Source of the DNA: Rivularia sp034931125
Lineage (GTDB): Bacteria; Cyanobacteriota; Cyanobacteriia; Cyanobacteriales; Nostocaceae
DNA: 64,000 bases
NCBI RefSeq assembly: GCF_034931125.1
Contig: NZ_JAYGHM010000018.1
Coordinates: 50,715 to 114,714, forward strand
Direction of reading: 5' to 3'
Part shown: in pieces, positions 36,209 to 46,269 of the stretch
Layout: the number at the start of each line of letters is the position of its first letter
Numbering within the stretch: the first letter of the stretch is position 1
Translations under genes and position numbers: made by a program
Notes under the pieces: model-generated
Seen by the model: only the letters and a program-made list of their open reading frames with translations
Databases searched by the model: none
Told to the model about the DNA's origin: nothing

Positions 36209-37615
36209 TCAACCAATTGTCGAGTCTTTACTAAAAATCTTGTACAACTTTCGCATTCCTTTGGGAGTTCCACTGTACCAACGTAGGAGAACTTGCGCTA
36301 ATCGTTGATGGTCGTGACGCACGCAACCTATTTCATCTTCACTCATCACATTAGCTGAAACTATTCTGCGTCCGCTCATAGTTACTTCTTCGCGATCCAG
36401 AAATACAGGATGGGAATTTTCCTTAGCATAGCGGATCAACGAACGGGCAGAAGGAGATGTTTTGTGTACTAAAACTGCATCAAATAGCTTTTGTCCGCAG
36501 GCTTTATCAATAGATTCAATATGATTGGCAACCGTATATCCCTCAGTTTCTCCCGGCTGAGTCATAATGTTACATACATATATTTTCGGTACCGATGTTG
36601 CGGCGATCGCAGCAGCGATTTCAGGTACTAAAAGATTGGGAATGACGCTGGTGTAAAGACTACCTGGCCCCATGATGATGTAATCGGCATCAAGAATAGC
36701 TTTGATCGCGGCGGGTAAACCGGGTGGATTGGCGGGAGTGCAGCCTATTTTAACAACTTTACCTCCAGCTTTGGTAATTTTTGATTCACCCTCAATGCGG
36801 CGACCGTCGGCTAACTCAGCCCAGAGACGAACATCGCTAAGAGTTGCTGGAAGTACTTGTCCTCTAATCGCAAGGACTTTAGAACTCGCAGCAACAGCTT
36901 GCTCTAAATCGCCAGTAATTTCACTCATTGCGGTTAAGAACAAGTTACCAAAACTGTGACCAGTTAAACCGTCTCCAGCACTGAAACGATATTGAAACAA
37001 TTCTGTCAATAATCTTTCTTCATCTGCCAAAGCTGCTAAACAGTTACGAATATCTCCTGGGGGTAATACGCCAAATTCTTCACGCAATCTACCGGATGAA
37101 CCACCATCATCAGCTACGGTAACAATAGCAGTAATATTCGCGCTATAAGTTTTAAGTCCTCTCAATAAAGTAGAAAGTCCCGTACCACCACCAATTACAA
37201 CAATTTTCGGTCCTCTATATAATTTACGATGGGCTAAGAGTACATCTACTAATTCTTCATTACCTTCGGGTTGTAGTACCCGAGTAATCGAACCAACCGT
37301 GCGGGTTTGTCCCCAAACCAGCAGCAGCAAACCGCTAATCATGACTACGGGTCCGCTGATGTAGTAAGGTATAGTCTCAGTAATTAATAAGAGTGCGCCT
37401 CGAACCAATTCCAGCACCCAATAAATTGGTGTTAATCCGCTCCAAATAGCGAAGCCTAGACTTGCCAGCACTACGCCAGCCATACTCATTAAAAACCAAC
37501 GTTTTACCGATAACCCAGGGGACAACCACTTAAACCACTGATTAACTCGATGGGGAGTGCGACGGCGCGACTGTTGCATGACGTTAAGGGCTTGTCTGAT
37601 AAAACCAATTGACAT
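36209..37615 (-). CDS. YvcK/CofD-like protein (gluconeogenesis factor family)
   Basis: 468 residues. The catalytic-like domain (from about 135) has the CofD/YvcK nucleotide-sugar site: KIVVIGGGTGLSTLLRGL, TVADDGGSSGRLREEFG, PPGDIRNCLAALA, GHSFGNLF. In other bacteria YvcK binds UDP-sugars and coordinates carbon metabolism with wall synthesis. An N-terminal extension with two or three membrane helices (about 40-105) is a form I recall from cyanobacteria and would anchor the protein. It is a single gene, divergent from ruvC. Confidence 0.88.
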   Translation of the reverse strand: MSIGFIRQALNVMQQSRRRTPHRVNQWFKWLSPGLSVKRWFLMSMAGVVLASLGFAIWSGLTPIYWVLELVRGALLLITETIPYYISGPVVMISGLLLLVWGQTRTVGSITRVLQPEGNEELVDVLLAHRKLYRGPKIVVIGGGTGLSTLLRGLKTYSANITAIVTVADDGGSSGRLREEFGVLPPGDIRNCLAALADEERLLTELFQYRFSAGDGLTGHSFGNLFLTAMSEITGDLEQAVAASSKVLAIRGQVLPATLSDVRLWAELADGRRIEGESKITKAGGKVVKIGCTPANPPGLPAAIKAILDADYIIMGPGSLYTSVIPNLLVPEIAAAIAATSVPKIYVCNIMTQPGETEGYTVANHIESIDKACGQKLFDAVLVHKTSPSARSLIRYAKENSHPVFLDREEVTMSGRRIVSANVMSEDEIGCVRHDHQRLAQVLLRWYSGTPKGMRKLYKIFSKDSTIG

Positions 37616-37807
37616 ATCGCAATTGTAAGCAGTGGTCTAAACAATAATTAATTGAGAATTTACACTAAGAACGTTCAAATTTAATAATGGAATTATTACA
37701 ATTACTAATTCTATCTAATTGATTGGACATTGGTTGGACAGATGTTATTAACTTAGCGAGAAATTTCAGTAAAATCACTCTATTTATATAAAAAGACAGT
37801 AAAGTAA

Positions 37808-38299
37808 ATGCAAAAAAAGATTTTGGGATTAGATCCAGGATTAGCAATTTTAGGTTTTGGAGTAATTATATGCGAAAAAGATGAAGTTAACTTTTCTTCT
37901 GGTTCAGTAACTTTACAAGACTTTGGAGTAATTAGTACGCCTGCCAAAACTCCAGTTGAGCAAAGACTATGTACGCTTTACGATGATTTACATATTGTAA
38001 TCGAACAATTCCAACCAGATTTGGTAGCGATTGAAAAGTTTTTCTTTTACCGGATGTCAAGCACTATCTTAGTTGCTCAAGCTAGAGGAATCGTTATGTT
38101 AGTGTTGGGACAACATCGTTTACCTATTGTTGAATTTACACCTTCTCAAGTTAAACTCGCTTTGGCTGGTTATGGTAAGGCTGAAAAATGCGAAGTACAA
38201 GAAGCAGTGGCACGAGAACTCGATCTAGACTACATTCCTCGTCCTGATGATGCCGCTGATGCTTTGGCGATCGCCTTAACAGCATGGTTTCAATCTTAA
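37808..38299 (+). CDS. ruvC: Holliday junction resolvase RuvC
   Basis: Endonuclease of 163 residues that cuts four-way DNA junctions in recombination and repair. The catalytic acids are all present: Asp-9 in ILGLDPG, Glu-76 in VAIEKFFF, Asp-148 and Asp-151 in RPDDAADALAIA, with the same spacing as in E. coli RuvC. ruvA and ruvB are not adjacent. The ribosome binding site is weak. It is divergent from the YvcK-like gene. Confidence 0.96.
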   Translation: MQKKILGLDPGLAILGFGVIICEKDEVNFSSGSVTLQDFGVISTPAKTPVEQRLCTLYDDLHIVIEQFQPDLVAIEKFFFYRMSSTILVAQARGIVMLVLGQHRLPIVEFTPSQVKLALAGYGKAEKCEVQEAVARELDLDYIPRPDDAADALAIALTAWFQS

Positions 38300-38497
38300 G
38301 CCATGATAAATGCTTTATAAATACTTTCTACATTACTTAAAGTAATCCTACGGATAGTTTATATAAAGAAATTATTAATTTTTATAATTTTGTTTTTTCT
38401 ACACAAATCACAGTCATAAAAAGGTCGCGAAGGTATAAGTATTTTCGCAATCAATTGGGCTACATTCTCTGACAAATATTCTTTTAATAAAACAGAA

Positions 38498-39094
38498 TTA
38501 TGCGACACTCCAATTCATATAAGGTAATTTCGCTGTAGTCTCTTGAATATCAGGTGCATTTGCTACCAACTGTCCGCAAGCATCCCAAGTTCCAGATACA
38601 AACATATTTTTCGCACCTTCACCCATGTTTACGGATGCTGAAAAATCACCGCACTGTACTTTCATTGTTTCCAAGTCTACAGTTATATTTACTTGGGGAT
38701 TATCTGTCAACATCACTTGCAATTCTTGAACGGTATCGGAATCAGCGGTTACGCAAGGTACACCCATCGCTACGCAATTTCCGAAAAATATTTCTGCAAA
38801 ACTTTCGCCGATTAAAGCCTGAATTCCCCATTTAGCCAAAGCTTGGGGTGCGTGTTCTCTTGAGGAACCACAGCCAAAGTTGCGGTTGACGACTAATATA
38901 TTTGCATTTTGATACTGCGGTTGGTCAAAGGAATGTTTACCTTCAAGTGCTTTGCGATCGTCTTCAAAGGCGTATTCTCCCAAACCATCAAAGGTAACGC
39001 AACGTAAAAACCGCGCTGGGATGATTCTATCTGTATCGATGTCGTTACCTACTAAAGGAATACCGTTTCCGGAAACTTTTTTAACTTCACTCAT
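38498..39094 (-). CDS. leuD: 3-isopropylmalate dehydratase small subunit
   Basis: Swivel domain subunit (198 residues from ATG 39094) that, with LeuC, isomerises 2- to 3-isopropylmalate in leucine synthesis. Motifs: GNDIDTDRIIPARFLR and NFGCGSSREHAPQAL. The frame is open further upstream to 39169, but that part is coded by GGGCATT heptamer repeats and is not homologous to anything, so ATG 39094 is the real start. It lies 127 bases downstream of leuC, the spacer being filled by the repeats. Confidence 0.94.
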   Translation of the reverse strand: MSEVKKVSGNGIPLVGNDIDTDRIIPARFLRCVTFDGLGEYAFEDDRKALEGKHSFDQPQYQNANILVVNRNFGCGSSREHAPQALAKWGIQALIGESFAEIFFGNCVAMGVPCVTADSDTVQELQVMLTDNPQVNITVDLETMKVQCGDFSASVNMGEGAKNMFVSGTWDACGQLVANAPDIQETTAKLPYMNWSVA

Positions 39095-39107
39095 AACAAT
39101 TTTTTTT

Positions 39108-39149
39108 GGGCATTGGGCATTGAGCATTGAGCATTGGGCATTGGGCATT
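39108..39149. repeat. Heptanucleotide tandem repeat in the leuC-leuD spacer
   Basis: Six 7-base units, GGGCATT x2, GAGCATT x2, GGGCATT x2, followed by GGGGAGAGATGAGGAGAC and TTAACTCCTAACTC-type filler up to 39235. This is a classic cyanobacterial STRR placed inside an operon. Confidence 0.85.
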
Positions 39150-39221
39150 GGGGAGAGATGAGGAGACAAATTTAAACTATTAACTTCTAGCTCCTAATTC
39201 TTAACTCCTCACTCTTAACTC

Positions 39222-40628
39222 CTAACTTTTTATCAACTCTCTAACATCTGCAACTGTACCTTTAATTGCGGCGGCTGCAACCATTGCGGGACTCATTAAT
39301 AATGTACGTCCGGAGGAGGAACCTTGTCTTCCTTTAAAGTTGCGGTTGGAGGAAGAAGCACTGATTTGTCTTCCCTGCAATTTATCGGGGTTCATAGCTA
39401 AACACATGGAACATCCAGGTTCGCGCCATTCAAATCCCGCTGTTTGAAAGATTTTATCTAAACCTTCGGCTTCGGCTTGTTTTTTGACTCTTTCGGAACC
39501 GGGAACTACAAAGGCTTTTATTCCGGGAGCAACGTGATTCCCTTGGGCAATCTTAGCGGCTTCCCGTAGGTCGCTGATTCTACCGTTGGTGCAGCTACCA
39601 ATAAAGCAAACATCTATTTTCGTACCTTTGATGGGATTACCGGGTACTAAATCCATGTAATGATAAGCTTCTTCGGCAATAACACGGTCATCAGCGGGCA
39701 ATTCTTCGGGTAAGGGAACGGCTTGATTGACTCCTATTCCTTGACCGGGAGTAATTCCCCAAGTAACGGTAGGTGTAATATCACTAGCATCAAATACTAC
39801 TGTATCATCGTATTCTGCATCAGCATTACTACGGATGGAATCCCACCAGCTAACAGCTTTATCCCAATCTTTCTTTGGCGCAAAATCTTTACCTTTGAGG
39901 TATTCGTAGGTAACTTGATCGGGATTAACATAACCGCACCTCGCACCACCTTCGATGGACATATTACACACGGTCATGCGTTCTTCCATGTTCATTTGCT
40001 CAAAGGTGGTACCGGCAAATTCGTAAGCATATCCCACACCACCTTTAACACCGAGAGTGCGGATAATATGTAGTACGACATCTTTGGCGTAAACACCAGA
40101 CTTTAAAGTCCCATTAACTTCAATTTTGCGGACTTTTAATTTAGATAGCGCTAAGGTTTGCGAAGCCAACACATCTCGGACTTGAGAGGTGCCAATACCA
40201 AAGGCGATCGCACCAAATGCACCGTGAGTTGAAGTGTGACTATCTCCACAAGCAATGGTCATTCCCGGTTGCGTCAGTCCCAGTTCCGGGGCAATTACGT
40301 GAACAATACCTTGATTTCCCGTACCAATATTGTAAAAAGTAATATTATTCTCTTGACAATTATTTTCCAGTGCTTGCATCATCTCTTCTGCCAAAGTATC
40401 GACAAAAGGACGCGCTTGATTCTCGGTAGGCACGATATGGTCAACAGTTGCGACCGTGCGCTGAGGAAACATCACCTTCAAATCCCGTTCCCTTAACATC
40501 GCAAAAGCTTGAGGACTAGTTACTTCATGAATTAGATGCAGTCCTATAAACAGTTGCGTTTGTCCGGAAGCAAGCATACCAACTGTGTGTAAATCCCAAA
40601 CTTTATCAAATAAAGTGCCTTTGCTCAT
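39222..40628 (-). CDS. leuC: 3-isopropylmalate dehydratase large subunit
   Basis: Aconitase-family [4Fe-4S] enzyme of 468 residues in leucine synthesis. Cluster cysteines lie in CFIGSCTNGRISDLREAA and in GCSMCLAMNPDKL. Other motifs: HEVTSPQAFAMLRE, DSHTSTHGAFGAIAFGIGTS, and SASSSNRNFKGRQGS. It is the first gene of a leuCD operon on the minus strand. The ends are intact. Confidence 0.96.
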   Translation of the reverse strand: MSKGTLFDKVWDLHTVGMLASGQTQLFIGLHLIHEVTSPQAFAMLRERDLKVMFPQRTVATVDHIVPTENQARPFVDTLAEEMMQALENNCQENNITFYNIGTGNQGIVHVIAPELGLTQPGMTIACGDSHTSTHGAFGAIAFGIGTSQVRDVLASQTLALSKLKVRKIEVNGTLKSGVYAKDVVLHIIRTLGVKGGVGYAYEFAGTTFEQMNMEERMTVCNMSIEGGARCGYVNPDQVTYEYLKGKDFAPKKDWDKAVSWWDSIRSNADAEYDDTVVFDASDITPTVTWGITPGQGIGVNQAVPLPEELPADDRVIAEEAYHYMDLVPGNPIKGTKIDVCFIGSCTNGRISDLREAAKIAQGNHVAPGIKAFVVPGSERVKKQAEAEGLDKIFQTAGFEWREPGCSMCLAMNPDKLQGRQISASSSNRNFKGRQGSSSGRTLLMSPAMVAAAAIKGTVADVRELIKS

Positions 40629-41249
40629 ACATAAATCCGTTTGTTAAGAGTCGGGTTTACTGAATGTTATCAAAAAAAGGTGACAGGCGATAGGGAGAAG
40701 AGATGGCGATAAATCTTCTTTATAAGATATGAGAATTATTTAATTGGCTTCTATCTTACGTAGGAGATTTGGATTAAAAGAGGCTAAATAAAGTAATGCT
40801 TTTGAGTAAAATTGTTTTTGTTTGACACAAATTGTTCAGAAAAAAGTTTTGCGGTTTGCAAAAAACGAGTTGGAAAAAATCATTGTTTATTACCAAAAGC
40901 TTGTAATAATCAATTTATTTTTCGCTAAATATTTTTATTAATAAAATTTAATAAGATTTTGCGGTAAACATACCTATAAATGCTGTAAAGCGTTCTATAT
41001 TTCATAAAAAAGCATTAATAGCTAAAAGATAAATGTTTTATAACTATCTAACTTTGCTTGGATAAAAGTATAAATATTATTTATTTAACTTGTTATTTTT
41101 ATAAATAAAAATAACTTCATCAACTCTTTTTATCTTTCTCTGTAATATTACTTAAATCATACTAAGGAAATAGCTGTATATTTGATAATCTGCTTTTAAG
41201 GGGTAACAAATTAAACCATATTTCTGAAAACAATACTTAAGGAGAAAGA
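40629..41249. other. Divergent spacer, nothing recognised
   Basis: About 620 AT-rich bases between leuC (-) and the methyltransferase (+). It must contain both promoters. No repeat or ORF is supported. Confidence 0.5.
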
Positions 41250-42140
41250 ATGCAGGATGCTGCGTATTTGCAGTTGCAACCTTATCTAGCTTCGGATGCA
41301 ATTGTGGATTGGCAAGAAGGGGATATTCCCGTCTGTCCAATCCCTGTTTTTACGAAGGGTATGCAGGCTAACAGTTACTTTTTTGGACATCCGAAATGGG
41401 GTAAGGAGTACTTTGAAAGTAGTCACCGCAGCGAACCATTTAAACAACGCTGGCAGGCTGCAATGGGTAGTTGGGATGACAAAATTGTCGTAGATATCGG
41501 TTGCGGTCCGGGTAATGTTTATGCAACGCTGGGTGGTTCACCTAAGCTTTTAATTGGGGTTGATATTTCTCTAAACGCTTTAAAGATGGCGCGTGAAGTA
41601 GGCTACACACCAATTTTGACTGATGCCCATCATTTACCGTTCGTAGATGGATTCGCCGATATTGTAGTGGCAAATGCTACCGTTCATCACTGCGATGATA
41701 TGGGTAGAATTTTGCAAGAAGCAGCGCGTTTGGTACGTCCTGGTGGATTATTATTTACGGACCAAGACCCCCAGCTTACTGCTTGGAATCTAAAAGGAGC
41801 GGGTTTATTTGTGCGGGATATCAGGTATCCTGTGTATCGTCTGCTGAGGAGCAAGCACTATATTCCCTATGAGGAGCGATCCGCACGCTGGAAAACCGAG
41901 GTTCAAAACCAAAGACCGGGGGACGGAATTACTTCTGATATGTACTACAAAGCTTTGGAACCGTTGGGATTTGACGTGAAATTGTACCCTCACAGTCACG
42001 ATTTGGGTACTGAGGTACTTGAGGGTAAAAATGGTCGGAATTCTTGGAGATTAAGATTAAGTCAACGGTTATCAGGTATCAACCCCGACACACCCGAAGC
42101 AGCACAATCGATCATGTGCATCGCTAGACGTACCAATTAA
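41250..42140 (+). CDS. Class I SAM-dependent methyltransferase
   Basis: 296 residues, cytoplasmic. SAM-binding motif I is VVDIGCGPGNVYATLGG (about 79-95), motif II acidic residue in LIGVDISLNALKMAREVG, motif IV region DIVVANATVHHCDD, and motif VI VRPGGLLFTDQDP. The N-terminal 70 residues (ending GHPKWGKEYFESSHRSEPFK) are unusual for simple members and may shape the substrate site. AAGGAGA 6 bases before the ATG is a strong ribosome binding site. The substrate is unknown and the gene is single. Confidence 0.85.
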   Translation: MQDAAYLQLQPYLASDAIVDWQEGDIPVCPIPVFTKGMQANSYFFGHPKWGKEYFESSHRSEPFKQRWQAAMGSWDDKIVVDIGCGPGNVYATLGGSPKLLIGVDISLNALKMAREVGYTPILTDAHHLPFVDGFADIVVANATVHHCDDMGRILQEAARLVRPGGLLFTDQDPQLTAWNLKGAGLFVRDIRYPVYRLLRSKHYIPYEERSARWKTEVQNQRPGDGITSDMYYKALEPLGFDVKLYPHSHDLGTEVLEGKNGRNSWRLRLSQRLSGINPDTPEAAQSIMCIARRTN

Positions 42141-42375
42141 TCCGGATGAATATGGTTACTAAGATTATTTATCTTTCTTAGTAAAATCAGGGAAACCATC
42201 ATCTCGAAAAGTTTGTACCAGCTTGCATTCTCAGATTTAAAATTAGAACCGACATTGCCTATATTTACCTATAAGTCGCTCTTCAAGTAAATATACGTAA
42301 GCTAAGCTAATTTGTATCTGAGGAAATAACTTGGTACAGATAAATTCACACCTTTTCTTTCTCAAAATTTTATTC

Positions 42376-42870
42376 TCAACCACTGTGTCTTGAATCAGCA
42401 TTTCTGCGGTTCTTTTCTTCGATATTCTTCTTCTCAAAATACTGCTGATGTTCATCAGTTGCTAACCAATAATCCGCAGCTGGTTTAATTTCTGTCACAA
42501 TATCGCGATCGCATTTCCCAGAATCTTGTAGTTGCTGCAAAGAATTTCTCGCCATTACTTCTTGTTGGGAGCTATGAAAGAATATAACAGAACGATATTG
42601 TTCTCCTCTATCGGGTCCTTGGCGATTTAAACTTGTAGGGTCGTGAATTTTCCAAAATATTTCTAATAATTCTTCATAACTGATAATTGAAGGGTCATAT
42701 TCAACTTGTGCAACTTCAGCGTGTCCGGTAACTCTAGAAACCACATCAAGATAACAGGGATTTTCAAAATGTCCTCCCATGTATCCAACTGAGGTAGAAA
42801 CAATACCTTTTAATCGGCGAAAAGCAGCTTCTACACCCCAAAAACAACCCGCACCAAATGTAGCTTTCAT
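42376..42870 (-). CDS. msrA: Peptide methionine sulfoxide reductase A
   Basis: Repairs the S form of methionine sulfoxide in proteins. The catalytic Cys-9 is in FGAGCFWGVEAAFR, followed by STSVGYMGGHFENPCYLDVV, GHAEVAQVEYDP, FWKIHDPTSLNRQGPDRGEQ and YRSVIFFHS. It has 164 residues, with a short variable C-terminal tail rich in Glu/Asn/Arg after the conserved YFEKKN. It is 107 bases from the divergent RTX-like gene. Confidence 0.94.
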   Translation of the reverse strand: MKATFGAGCFWGVEAAFRRLKGIVSTSVGYMGGHFENPCYLDVVSRVTGHAEVAQVEYDPSIISYEELLEIFWKIHDPTSLNRQGPDRGEQYRSVIFFHSSQQEVMARNSLQQLQDSGKCDRDIVTEIKPAADYWLATDEHQQYFEKKNIEEKNRRNADSRHSG

Positions 42871-42977
42871 ATTAATTATTGTAAATCTTGGTAATCATCT
42901 TTACAAATAAACCTCCCTTACCCATACTACTAAGGAACCATGCAGTTGAGTACATTTCGACTTTTCACAGGGGCTTT

Positions 42978-44258
42978 ATGGCAAATATTTCATTTGAACC
43001 GGAAACAACTTTTGAGGTAATAGACGGTGGTATGAACGGTGAATTTGATGGAACCGGGGATAGTGTGTTCCCCGGTAATTTTTTCACTGTAATACTTGGT
43101 AGGAGTGGTGAAGCGGCGGAATTTGCAGAATTTGATATCAGTGAATTATCGGGTTTGAATAAAAAAACTATTACCAGTGCTAGATTCGATGTGAAAATTA
43201 CTGGTTTAGAAGTCGGTGGATTAGGAGCTAATTTTGGCGATAATCCCGATCGCATTGGTGCATTTGGATATGCGGGGAATGGGGTTGCTGATGCATCAGA
43301 TTTTGAAGCTGGAATACTTTTAGACACGGAAAATACTTCATCCCCATCTTTGGAACAGCAGCTTTCTTTTGATGTTACCGATTTTGTGCAAAACTTGATT
43401 AACAATGGCGAATCTTTCGCGGGAATCGGTTTACGGGCTTTGGAACTTGGAGGATTAGCTGTAGATCCAGTTACTGTAAGTATGCCAACTTTGATCGTAG
43501 AAACAGCTGCAAGGAATGACGATACTGTTACAACCGATCAAAATACGGCGATCGCTATTCCGGTTACGGATTTACTGCTCAACGATACTGACTCGAAAAC
43601 TGATTCTTTAACTATTACTGCCGTTAGTAACGCGATCGATGGTAATGTAACCCTGAATAACAATAGTACCCCGGATGATTCGAGCGACGACATGGTAATT
43701 TTTGTTCCCAGTCAAGATTTTAGCGGTAACGCTAGTTTTGAATATACTGTCACCGACAATCAAAGTGTTACCGATATTGGTTTAGTTACCGTAATAGTTC
43801 CTAATATTATTAACGGTACCAGCAGCGATGATAATTTAGAAGGAACCGATAATAAAGATATTATTCGGGGATTTGAGGCTAACGATATTCTCAGAGGTGG
43901 TAACGGTGAAGACGAACTCTTCGGGGGTATGGGTAATGATGGTATACAGGGAGAGAAGGGAAACGATATTCTTCTCGGTGGTGAAGGAAATGATTTTCTC
44001 AATGGTGGTGCGGGTGCAGATACCTTAACTGGTGGTGCGGGTGCGGATATGTTCTTTCTTGATGGTAATAGTTTTACCACAGATATAATTACCGATTTTA
44101 ATTTAGGAGAAGGTGACAAAATTACTACCTTCAATAATCTTTTATTCCGCGATTTATCTTTCTCAAATAGCGATATCTTATTTGGAAATATAGTTTTAGC
44201 AACTTTAGAAGGATTTAATACTACTTCCTTCAATTCAAGTCACTTTAATGTAATTTGA
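42978..44258 (+). CDS. Secreted RTX-type calcium-binding protein
   Basis: 426 residues from ATG 42978 (the frame is open from 42888, but that part is not convincing). The N-terminal beta-rich module (about 1-180, SFEPETTFEVIDGGMNGEFD at the start) is followed by a cadherin/VCBS-like module (TDQNTAIAIPVTDLLLNDTD; FEYTVTDNQSVTD). RTX nonapeptides follow (about 300-370: GGNGEDELFGGMGNDGI, GGEGNDFLNGGAGADTL), which fold on calcium. There is no N-terminal signal peptide, as usual for type I secretion, with export by the C-terminal region. No type I exporter lies nearby. A role as surface or matrix protein is inferred. Confidence 0.8.
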   Translation: MANISFEPETTFEVIDGGMNGEFDGTGDSVFPGNFFTVILGRSGEAAEFAEFDISELSGLNKKTITSARFDVKITGLEVGGLGANFGDNPDRIGAFGYAGNGVADASDFEAGILLDTENTSSPSLEQQLSFDVTDFVQNLINNGESFAGIGLRALELGGLAVDPVTVSMPTLIVETAARNDDTVTTDQNTAIAIPVTDLLLNDTDSKTDSLTITAVSNAIDGNVTLNNNSTPDDSSDDMVIFVPSQDFSGNASFEYTVTDNQSVTDIGLVTVIVPNIINGTSSDDNLEGTDNKDIIRGFEANDILRGGNGEDELFGGMGNDGIQGEKGNDILLGGEGNDFLNGGAGADTLTGGAGADMFFLDGNSFTTDIITDFNLGEGDKITTFNNLLFRDLSFSNSDILFGNIVLATLEGFNTTSFNSSHFNVI

Positions 44259-44526
44259 AGAAATAAAAAAGAAATTAGGTTTATAGAAAAATAAAGAGAA
44301 TATTCCCTTTCTCAAAAATAGTCAGGGTTGGATTTAAGTTGCAAACAATTTTAGTCGCTCTTTACTTATTAAAAATAAAAAATAATCCTAGGTATTACTT
44401 ACTTTATATGCAATATTTAAATTAAATTTATACATTTAAGATGCTGACTTTAACTTAAATGACATTACGAAATTAGTACAATTATGGTTGTAGAGATGTA
44501 TATAAATTGTAGTAAGGATTTGTAAT

Positions 44527-44862
44527 ATGGAAAGCGTACAACAACGCAAATTATTATCAGGTTTATGTCATGGAGCAATATTTTTTAGCTCTACGATTGT
44601 AACTGTTGCAATACCGATTGTAATTTTATATATCACAGAAGATTCAGTTGTAAAGGCTAATGCTAGAGAATCTTTGAATTTTCACATTAATCTTTACATT
44701 TATGGATTAATAGCTGGAGTGCTGACCATAGTTCTAATCGGTATTCCATTGCTAATGATTTTAGGTGTAATTAGTATTGTTATGCCAATTATCGCCCTTA
44801 TTCAAGTTCTTAACTCACCAGACCAACCTTACCGCTATCCATTTATCTTCCGTTTAGTATAA
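44527..44862 (+). CDS. DUF4870-type small membrane protein
   Basis: 111 residues with three or four membrane segments. It opens QQRKLLSGLCHGAIFFSS and has VKANARESLNFHINLYIYG, the family hallmark where a loop with Asn/Arg separates helices, and ends DQPYRYPFIFRLV. The family is related to Tic20-like small proteins; its function is not established. A terminator hairpin follows. Confidence 0.8.
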   Translation: MESVQQRKLLSGLCHGAIFFSSTIVTVAIPIVILYITEDSVVKANARESLNFHINLYIYGLIAGVLTIVLIGIPLLMILGVISIVMPIIALIQVLNSPDQPYRYPFIFRLV

Positions 44863-44893
44863 ATAGCCGATTTCTATAGATTTTAGATGTAGA

Positions 44894-44917
44894 GACGTTG
44901 CACTGCAACGTCTTTTG
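44894..44917 (+). terminator. Terminator hairpin after the DUF4870 gene
   Basis: GACGTTGCACTGCAACGTC (44894-44912) followed by TTTTG. The same hairpin type is a dispersed repeat in cyanobacteria. Confidence 0.75.
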
Positions 44918-44973
44918 CTGTCACATAACTGATATACTCTGACAATTAAATACGAATCAGATTTATATTTATA

Positions 44974-45510
44974 ATGAACGGTATTGATCGCCTACAAAAT
45001 ATTCTAAGTAATTCTCCCATTGGTGATGTACTACCAGCCATCTCTCAACTCAACCTTCCTGATTGGTGGTTAGCCGGGGGTGCTTTGCGAAACACAGTTT
45101 GGCGTTCGATTTTTGGTGAAAACTGTAAACTATTTATCAACGATTTTGATATTGCTTTTTTTGACGAAAATGGCGATCGCGATCAAGAATTAGCCGCCAA
45201 AGCAGTTTTAAATCATCTATTTCCAGACTATTTATTCGATATCAAAAATCAAGCCAGCTTTGCTCGTTGGCGTTCTGGTAGAAAAATTTACACTAATACT
45301 GAAGACGGAATTAAAAATTGGCTGCACACTACAGCAGCCATCGGTGTACGTTTGGATAGTCAGGGAGAATGGGAATTTTTCACCCCTTACGGTTTAGACG
45401 ATCTATTTAACGGTATTATCCGTCCAACTCCAACAAATATAGATAATCCAGACGCACAACGTAAAGCCGATAGTTTTTTACAGAAATGTCCTTGCTTGCG
45501 ATCGCTATGA
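44974..45510 (+). CDS. Nucleotidyltransferase-fold protein (DUF925/NTP_transf_6)
   Basis: 178 residues. The polymerase-beta-like site is visible: WWLAGGALRNTVWRSIFGEN and NDFDIAFFDENGDRDQ, giving GG and the D-x-D metal pair. GEWEFFTPYGLDDLFNGIIR and PTPTNIDNPDAQRKADSFLQ complete the family pattern. The substrate is unknown. The last residues (CPCLRSL) are encoded at a GCGATCGC site that runs into purine-rich repeat DNA just after the stop, so the extreme C terminus may have been altered. Confidence 0.82.
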   Translation: MNGIDRLQNILSNSPIGDVLPAISQLNLPDWWLAGGALRNTVWRSIFGENCKLFINDFDIAFFDENGDRDQELAAKAVLNHLFPDYLFDIKNQASFARWRSGRKIYTNTEDGIKNWLHTTAAIGVRLDSQGEWEFFTPYGLDDLFNGIIRPTPTNIDNPDAQRKADSFLQKCPCLRSL

Positions 45511-45694
45511 GGGGAGGTGGGAGAGATGGGGGGATGGGGAGATAGGGGGACAATGCCCAATTTTTAACTAATTTGCGATCGCTGTTGACTTCACATCAAT
45601 CTCATGGTACTAATGTACTAAGAGCAAGTTTAGGATACAGATTTGGTAATTGGGATTGAGAAGTTTCACTTAAATATTTGGTAGGAGAGCATGA

Positions 45695-46108
45695 ATGAAG
45701 TTTAGCAAGCTTGATTTGAGTAACTTATTGGGTGTGGCTCACTCTGACGGATGCTTACAATTGTTACTAGACAGAGGTAATGAACTGGAGTTTTTGGAGA
45801 TTCCGGCACCAATACAGGCTTATGAAGGGTTGCAGGATTTAAATGAACTAATTGCGGAACCTCCAACATTGTTAGAGGACGAAACGTTTGCTATGTTGCC
45901 AGTAGCTTCGCCGATGGCTAATGCTATTGGATACGATTCTGAAACTGAAGTTTTGCAGATAGAGTTTAATAGCGGTGCGGTATATCAATTCTCAAATATA
46001 GATGAGGATACCTGGGAGGATTTATATACATCTGAGGCTGTAGGTAGGTATTTCAATCAGAATATTAAGGGTCGATATGAGTCACAACGTGTAGATAATT
46101 CGTGTTGA
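45695..46108 (+). CDS. KTSC-domain protein
   Basis: 137 residues. The N-terminal part (about 1-65, LDLSNLLGVAHSDGCLQLLL) is not recognised. The C-terminal KTSC-like module has AIGYDSETEVLQIEFNSGAV, YQFSNIDEDTWEDLYTSE and GRYFNQNIKGRYES. The KTSC module is found at the end of some lysyl-tRNA synthetases and in phage and bacterial proteins; its role is unclear. AGGAGAG lies before the ATG. Confidence 0.8.
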   Translation: MKFSKLDLSNLLGVAHSDGCLQLLLDRGNELEFLEIPAPIQAYEGLQDLNELIAEPPTLLEDETFAMLPVASPMANAIGYDSETEVLQIEFNSGAVYQFSNIDEDTWEDLYTSEAVGRYFNQNIKGRYESQRVDNSC

Positions 46109-46269
46109 GTTGCCATATTAAACAGTATTATTTGAACGAATATAATCCCTACTCTATAAGAGTTTGAGGCATATCTATTAAATTGAAATTTTAAATTTTC
46201 CTGGTGCCACGGCTAATTGCTTTTTTTAAAGCGGTTAGCCTTTACTTTGTGAGAAATTTAGATATATTC

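Noticed and set aside
39095..39169. Longer N terminus for LeuD
   Set aside because: Encoded by heptamer repeats; homology to LeuD begins at ATG 39094.
43760..44233. 157-codon frame opposite the RTX repeats
   Set aside because: Antisense shadow of Gly/Asp-rich repeats, giving a Pro/Ser-rich translation without protein features.
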